Part shown: piece after piece, positions 14,338-18,168 of the stretch
Layout of the letters: the number at the start of each line of letters is the position of its first letter
How positions within the stretch are numbered: position 1 is the stretch's first letter
Assembly: GCA_031258475.1 (NCBI GenBank)
Contig: JAIRMS010000021.1
Location: 1-18,168, forward strand
Length of the DNA: 18,168 bases
DNA from: Holosporaceae bacterium
GTDB taxonomy: Bacteria; Pseudomonadota; Alphaproteobacteria; UBA3830
Direction of reading: 5' to 3'
Program-made: the position numbers and the translations under genes
The notes under the pieces: generated by a model
Told to the model about the DNA's origin: nothing
The model's input: only the letters and a program-made list of their open reading frames with translations
Database searches by the model: none

Positions 14338-15711
14338 TCAACGTTTTTTTGCGTTTTTTTTACTCGACATTATTCCCAAGGATTTCAGCTTTCGATGCAA
14401 AGCAGATCGCTCCATGCCTATGAATTCCGCTGTTTTAGATATATTTCCTGAAAATTTATCTATTTGAGTTCGCAGATAATCGGATTCAAAATTTTCCTTT
14501 GCCTCCCTCATCTGCAGAGATATGAATTTTGCAACGTTCAGCGAAGCGAATTTTTCCTTTGCGCTTGAAGTTAACTCCGGCGGCAAAGAATTTTTATCTA
14601 TCACACTGGATTCCATGGAGTTAATCAGGGAACTTTCAACGACGTTTCTCAGCTGATAAATATTTCCCGGCCAATCATAGGATCGCAGAATTGCGAGAGC
14701 GCTTTCGGTAAAACTTTTCGGTTTTAGCCCAAAAATTGCCTGGGAATTTGTTAGATAATAGTTGATCAGAGGGAGAATGTCCTCGCGTCTATCTTTCAGG
14801 TTGGGGATATCCAAGCGGACTATGTTTATTCGGTAAAATAACTCCTGGCTAAATTTGGAGGAAGACAACAGGGAATCAACATCTTCGCTCGAACTGCATA
14901 TAACCCTGGCGTCGAAGCGTACCCCTCTTTTACCGACCAGACAACTACCCTCCTGCAGAAACTGCAGGAGCTTCGCCTGACAGTTTTTAGATAATTTTGT
15001 AACATCCTCCAAAAACAGGGTGCCATGGTCGGCTTTTTCCATGCATCCGTATGATTTTTCAGAGCCGAATAGTTCAGACTCAAAGTTTTCTTTATCATCC
15101 GAAAAACAATTAATGTGAACAAAGGGCGAATCTTTTCTGTGCGATTTTTTATGAATTTTAAAAGCGATGGCGTCGATTCCCATGCCGACTGGACTTTTTA
15201 TAAAAATTCGACTATTCGTTGGGGCGATCTTATCCAAGGTAGATTTTATCGACAGCACGAACGGAGATTCTCCAATGGCAAAAATTTCGCTATCAAGCTT
15301 ATTTAGTCTCAGAGCCAGGTTTTCTTTCTTCAATCGACTGGTTTCCAGAGTTTGTCTGCAGGTCAGGAGCAAACGATCTATTACAAAGGGCTTCTCTATG
15401 AAATCGGTCGCCCCCTTTTGGATCGCCTGAACAGCCACGTCGATAGTTCCATGTCCCGAAATTATAATAACAGGAATTTCCGGATGTGATTTCCGAACTT
15501 TGCCGAGAATTCTGAGTCCAGCGGATTCGTCCTCTCCGATCCAAAGATCCAAGAACATCAAATCCGGCGGCGAGTCTTTTATTATTGAGAGGGCTTCCTG
15601 CTCATCCTTTGCCAGACTAGTTTTGTACCCTTCATCTGTGAGAATATCAGACACAAGAGATCGAACTTCCGCTTCATCGTCCACAACTAGTACGGTAGTT
15701 TCACTGCTCAT
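14338..15711 (-). CDS. ntrX: Response regulator NtrX with degenerate AAA+ site
   Basis: NtrX is the DNA-binding partner of the sensor kinase NtrY. The receiver domain (1-120) is intact: Asp11, Asp12, phosphoacceptor Asp55, Ser85 and Lys107. The central domain (about 143-375) aligns with NtrC-type AAA+ proteins (ELFG, FYRINIVRLDIPNLKDRRED, YDWPGNIYQLRN), but its ATP site is altered. The Walker A stretch reads SPVGMGID at 173-180, without the invariant Lys. The Walker B stretch reads TLFLEDV, with the usual Asp-Glu order reversed. No GAFTGA loop follows ELFG; absence of GAFTGA is known for alphaproteobacterial NtrX, the Walker A loss is not something I know as general. The Fis-type helix-turn-helix at about 423-445 is intact. 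The ATG, behind AGAGG, overlaps the ntrY end by 11 bases. Confidence 0.92.
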   Translation of the reverse strand: MSSETTVLVVDDEAEVRSLVSDILTDEGYKTSLAKDEQEALSIIKDSPPDLMFLDLWIGEDESAGLRILGKVRKSHPEIPVIIISGHGTIDVAVQAIQKGATDFIEKPFVIDRLLLTCRQTLETSRLKKENLALRLNKLDSEIFAIGESPFVLSIKSTLDKIAPTNSRIFIKSPVGMGIDAIAFKIHKKSHRKDSPFVHINCFSDDKENFESELFGSEKSYGCMEKADHGTLFLEDVTKLSKNCQAKLLQFLQEGSCLVGKRGVRFDARVICSSSEDVDSLLSSSKFSQELFYRINIVRLDIPNLKDRREDILPLINYYLTNSQAIFGLKPKSFTESALAILRSYDWPGNIYQLRNVVESSLINSMESSVIDKNSLPPELTSSAKEKFASLNVAKFISLQMREAKENFESDYLRTQIDKFSGNISKTAEFIGMERSALHRKLKSLGIMSSKKNAKKR

Positions 15712-17830
15712 TTTTTACCTCTACTAAAGATGGGAAAAGCATTGTTACCTTTGCTCCGCCAAAAGCGCTTTCTCCAAAAGATAGCTGCCCTCTATGATCT
15801 TGAACTATTTTTTTCACAATTGCCAGTCCTAAACCAGTTCCTTTGGGCATTAAAGTGAAATAGGGAGTGGCCAGAGATTTTATTTTTTCCTTTGGAAAAC
15901 CAGGACCTGTATCTTCTATTAGGATTTCCACATGATCAGGTGCGCTTTTCACAGAAACCAGCACTCTTTTGTCGGCTCCATCGACGGTGGATAAAATGTT
16001 GATAGAGTTCTGTATCAAATTGACTATGGACTGGTGCAGCAATCGCTCGTCTGCTTTAATTTTGCAAGTATTTTCATTGCTCGAAAATATTATTTCCGCA
16101 CCATTGCTAACATTTTGCATCAGAAACGTTGCCTGCCTGCAAATTTCGCACAGATCGCATTCTCTGAAGTTTGGTTCCGGCAATCTGGCGAAAAAATTGA
16201 ATTCATCTATTAATCTTTTAATATCTCCGACCTGTCGTACAATTACGTCGACCAGCTCCGAAAAAACTTCGGGATCGACGGTTATTTGAGATAGATATTT
16301 TCGCCTGATTCTTTCTGCGGATAATTGAATCGGAGTAAGTGGATTTTTTATTTCATGGGCGACCCTTCTGGCCACTTCGGACCATGCTGCTTTTCGCTGG
16401 GCTATAACGACGTCGGTTAGATCGTTAAATGTAATCACAAACCTATTGTCGCCCTGGAGAGTTAAACTTTCAATCTTAAGAGATAACAACAGAATATCGT
16501 TACCTTTTCTAAATTGAATTTCTTTCTGAACCGACGAAGATTTCATTGATTTTAGAGTTTCCATAATTTCTGGAAAAACATTTCCTATGTGCTCTCCGTA
16601 AACAATTTTTTCATCCAGAAGTTTTTCAGCCGAAATGTTCCATGTGTATATGGCATTGTTATCCACGCCTATTACACCGGACGAAACTCCTCCCAAAACG
16701 CTATCCGTAAATTTTATTCTTTCGTCGAGTTTTTTATTGATTTTTATGAGATCTTCACGCTGATTGCTGATTTGCTCGATCATCTGGTTAAAGGTTTTAC
16801 TCAGCAGTTCAATTTCTTCGTAGGATCCGTCCTCTTTTGCTCTGGCTTTCATATTTCCGTCTATGATGTTCTCAGATACGTCGATCAAATTGCTAATGGG
16901 ACTCACTATTTTCCATGAATAGACGATCGCCACAATAATTGACGCAACGAGGAGCAGAATTCCCACCGTCAAAAATATAAAAATAAAGGCTATTTCCAGA
17001 GAACTACGATTTTCTTGCAGTTGGAAATACTCGTCGTAGGCGATTCTTGCGTTTTCTGCCTGCGCCAATGTATTCGAATTTACGTTCTTTCTGATTATGA
17101 GATACATATATCTGTCCGTGTTCCTAAAACACGACATTGCCGTTACGTTTTTTTCGCTTTCAGAAGTTTCAATGAGGGACCATTTGTTATCCAGCGTTTC
17201 GACTTCTTTTATCTTTTTATAACTAATATTCAAAAAATGAAGAGAAACGCTGTATTTCGAGTGAGCGATTACGCCGAGATGAGAATCCAAAAGAATCGCG
17301 GAGTCGACTCCTTTCAGCTCACACAGGTCATCAAGAAGAGAGCTTGCGTTTTTGGAAAATAGCTCGCGATTGCTTTCCCAGTCATCTGACATCCGTTCGA
17401 CGTGATATTCCAGAGTTTTGGAAATTGCAACGCAATCGCTCAGGGCGTGTCGTTTGTGCTCCGCCAAATAAGATTCGGCAACATTTAGTGATTCTTGCAA
17501 TACTATTCGATTGCGTTTATTGAACCACGACTCCACTCCGTTGTGAAAAAATAACGCGGAAAAAACGCACATCATCACGGACGGAACCACAGACAACAAC
17601 GAAAAAATAGATATGAGTCGCAGAGTCAATCGAGACCCTTTATTACGTCTGTTGGTCCATAATTCTATGATTTTGTTGCTGCTCAATAGAAGCAGCATCA
17701 GAATGCAAACGGTATCAATGTACAATATGGAAATGACGATTGACGAATTTCGATTATATGAATCAACGTCTGAGAATAGTAAATAGGTAACGAAGCAAGA
17801 AATAACGGAAAACACGAAAAACAAATACAT
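15701..17830 (-). CDS. ntrY: Sensor histidine kinase NtrY
   Basis: NtrY is a membrane histidine kinase that phosphorylates NtrX; in related bacteria the pair responds to nitrogen, redox or envelope state. From the ATG at 17830 it has 709 residues. Membrane helices lie at about 1-19, 30-49, 69-95 and 280-306, with a periplasmic region of roughly 180 residues between the third and fourth. A HAMP segment, a PAS region (about 375-475), the HisKA domain with phosphorylated His492 in VAHEIKNPLTP, and the ATPase domain (N-box NLIQNS, DTGPGF near 640, KGTGLGLA near 663) follow. All kinase motifs are intact. A GTG at 17845 is an alternative start without a well-placed ribosome site; the ATG has GCGGA 8 bases upstream. 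Confidence 0.94.
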   Translation of the reverse strand: MYLFFVFSVISCFVTYLLFSDVDSYNRNSSIVISILYIDTVCILMLLLLSSNKIIELWTNRRNKGSRLTLRLISIFSLLSVVPSVMMCVFSALFFHNGVESWFNKRNRIVLQESLNVAESYLAEHKRHALSDCVAISKTLEYHVERMSDDWESNRELFSKNASSLLDDLCELKGVDSAILLDSHLGVIAHSKYSVSLHFLNISYKKIKEVETLDNKWSLIETSESEKNVTAMSCFRNTDRYMYLIIRKNVNSNTLAQAENARIAYDEYFQLQENRSSLEIAFIFIFLTVGILLLVASIIVAIVYSWKIVSPISNLIDVSENIIDGNMKARAKEDGSYEEIELLSKTFNQMIEQISNQREDLIKINKKLDERIKFTDSVLGGVSSGVIGVDNNAIYTWNISAEKLLDEKIVYGEHIGNVFPEIMETLKSMKSSSVQKEIQFRKGNDILLLSLKIESLTLQGDNRFVITFNDLTDVVIAQRKAAWSEVARRVAHEIKNPLTPIQLSAERIRRKYLSQITVDPEVFSELVDVIVRQVGDIKRLIDEFNFFARLPEPNFRECDLCEICRQATFLMQNVSNGAEIIFSSNENTCKIKADERLLHQSIVNLIQNSINILSTVDGADKRVLVSVKSAPDHVEILIEDTGPGFPKEKIKSLATPYFTLMPKGTGLGLAIVKKIVQDHRGQLSFGESAFGGAKVTMLFPSLVEVKNEQ

Positions 17831-17950
17831 TAAACAATTCCGCACCTCTGGCTTTTTGAAAAAGACAGCTACCTTGTTTGAAACGTCAAATATTATCTTC
17901 TCCTAATGCTGCACAGTGTAATGTTTTCTGTATCATTCCTCGCTCGCGAC

Positions 17951-17979
17951 ATTATATGATGTTCATTCTTTGCTGTAAA
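17951..17979 (-). promoter_or_regulatory. Sigma-70-like promoter for ntrY-ntrX
   Basis: On the minus strand TTTACA (17979-17974) and a perfect TATAAT (17956-17951) are separated by 17 bases. Transcription would start near 17944 and leave a leader of about 114 bases before ntrY. That leader contains a 16-codon ORF at 17936-17886 with no good ribosome site. Confidence 0.6.
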
Positions 17980-18027
17980 TCGCCGACGTTGGAGGGATTA
18001 CGCTGTACAGACTGACTGTATATTTTT

Positions 18028-18051
18028 AAAGGAGTAATTGTATGGAAAGCC
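18028..18051 (+). pseudogene. Ribosome site and first codons of a gene cut off by the IS
   Basis: AAAGGAG at 18028-18034 is the strongest ribosome site in the window and sits 7 bases before an ATG at 18042. Only three codons (Met-Glu-Ser) precede the IS terminal repeat; the frame then ends at a TGA at 18078-18080. The simplest reading is a gene divergent from ntrY that lost everything after codon 3 to the insertion. A possible -10 box TATATT lies at 18019-18024 without a good -35. Confidence 0.4.
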
Positions 18052-18071
18052 TAGGGCTTGTCGTCAGGAGA
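18052..18071 (+). repeat. Left terminal inverted repeat of the IS5-like element
   Basis: This 20-base end matches the inverted form of 97-116 at 16 positions, including the shared block TGTCGTCA and the outer TAGG. Confidence 0.65.
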
Positions 18072-18116
18072 GGGATCTGATATGATAGCGTAGTTATTGT
18101 AGTATGGAGAATGGCT

Positions 18117-18168
18117 ATGCAACAATTGGCGCACAGGAGACATGATATAACAGATAGGGTATGGTCTC
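18117..18168 (+). CDS. IS5-family transposase, N-terminal fragment (3' end outside window)
   Basis: The frame reads MQQLAHRRHDITDRVWS up to the window edge. The motif RHD[IL][ST]D-x-x-W is the usual N-terminus of IS5-type transposases (the DUF4096-like region). The ATG at 18117 is preferred because GGAG at 18106-18109 is 7 bases upstream; the in-frame ATG at 18111 is too close to it. Confidence 0.72.
   Translation, partial: MQQLAHRRHDITDRVWS

Larger units (their letters stand above)
18052..18168 (+). mobile_element. 5' end of an IS5-like insertion sequence, cut by the window edge
   Basis: The element begins with the left terminal repeat, followed by about 45 bases of leader and the transposase start. 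It has the same orientation as the element at the left edge, and the two window ends together show opposite ends of what is probably one IS type. Confidence 0.72.

Noticed and set aside
1..18168. Composite transposon made by the two IS5-like copies
   Set aside because: The segment between them carries essential core genes (ftsK, lolA, mnmA, tRNAs) and no cargo typical of a transposon. Flanking IS copies alone do not make a mobile unit.

Overview
The window looks like the chromosome of an alphaproteobacterium, most likely a host-associated lineage of the Rickettsiales/Holosporales type. The evidence is the combination of an NtrY/NtrX two-component pair, an MJ0042 zinc-ribbon gene followed by ftsK and lolA, a coupled amidase-PBP1A pair, and hscA-fdx-mnmA. 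Core genes sit beside insertion-sequence debris and decayed genes, which fits a genome under reductive evolution. The lineage is inferred from gene content; no database search was possible.

Left edge (1-1215) is accessory DNA: the 3' end of an IS5-like element, an unrecognised ORF of about 180 residues whose start codon lies inside the IS terminal repeat, a cluster of three palindromes (one a likely terminator), and an internally deleted IS1595-family transposase remnant. Next, on the plus strand (about 1294-4542), come hscA, fdx and mnmA, then tRNA-Val(CAC). The first two serve iron-sulfur cluster assembly and the third thiolates tRNA wobble uridines. The rest of the isc operon is not present.

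From 4788 to 17830 the core genes are on the minus strand in four transcriptional blocks. In transcription order they are ntrY-ntrX (overlapping); a secreted HExxH protein gene closed by a strong terminator; tRNA-Thr(UGU), zinc-ribbon gene, ftsK and lolA; and amiC-mrcA. Overlaps of 4 bases (ftsK/lolA, amiC/mrcA) and 11 bases (ntrY/ntrX) suggest translational coupling. The theme is envelope and cell division: peptidoglycan synthesis and cleavage, chromosome partition at the septum, lipoprotein transport and redox/nitrogen-type signalling.

A plus-strand insert at 8320-9711 separates lolA from amiC. It holds an orphan exported protein with its own promoter, a gene of unknown family destroyed by two stops and three frameshifts, and a 32-codon ORF. 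The right edge (18052-18168) is the 5' end of an IS5-like element whose terminal repeat matches the one at the left edge and whose insertion appears to have cut a gene after its third codon. Both ends of the window therefore lie in copies of one repeat, as expected for a contig broken at repeats.

I found no CRISPR array, defence island, prophage or obvious new multi-gene system. The best leads are the secreted HExxH protein (13284-14216), NtrX with a ruined ATPase site (14338-15711), and the orphan insert at 8320-9711.
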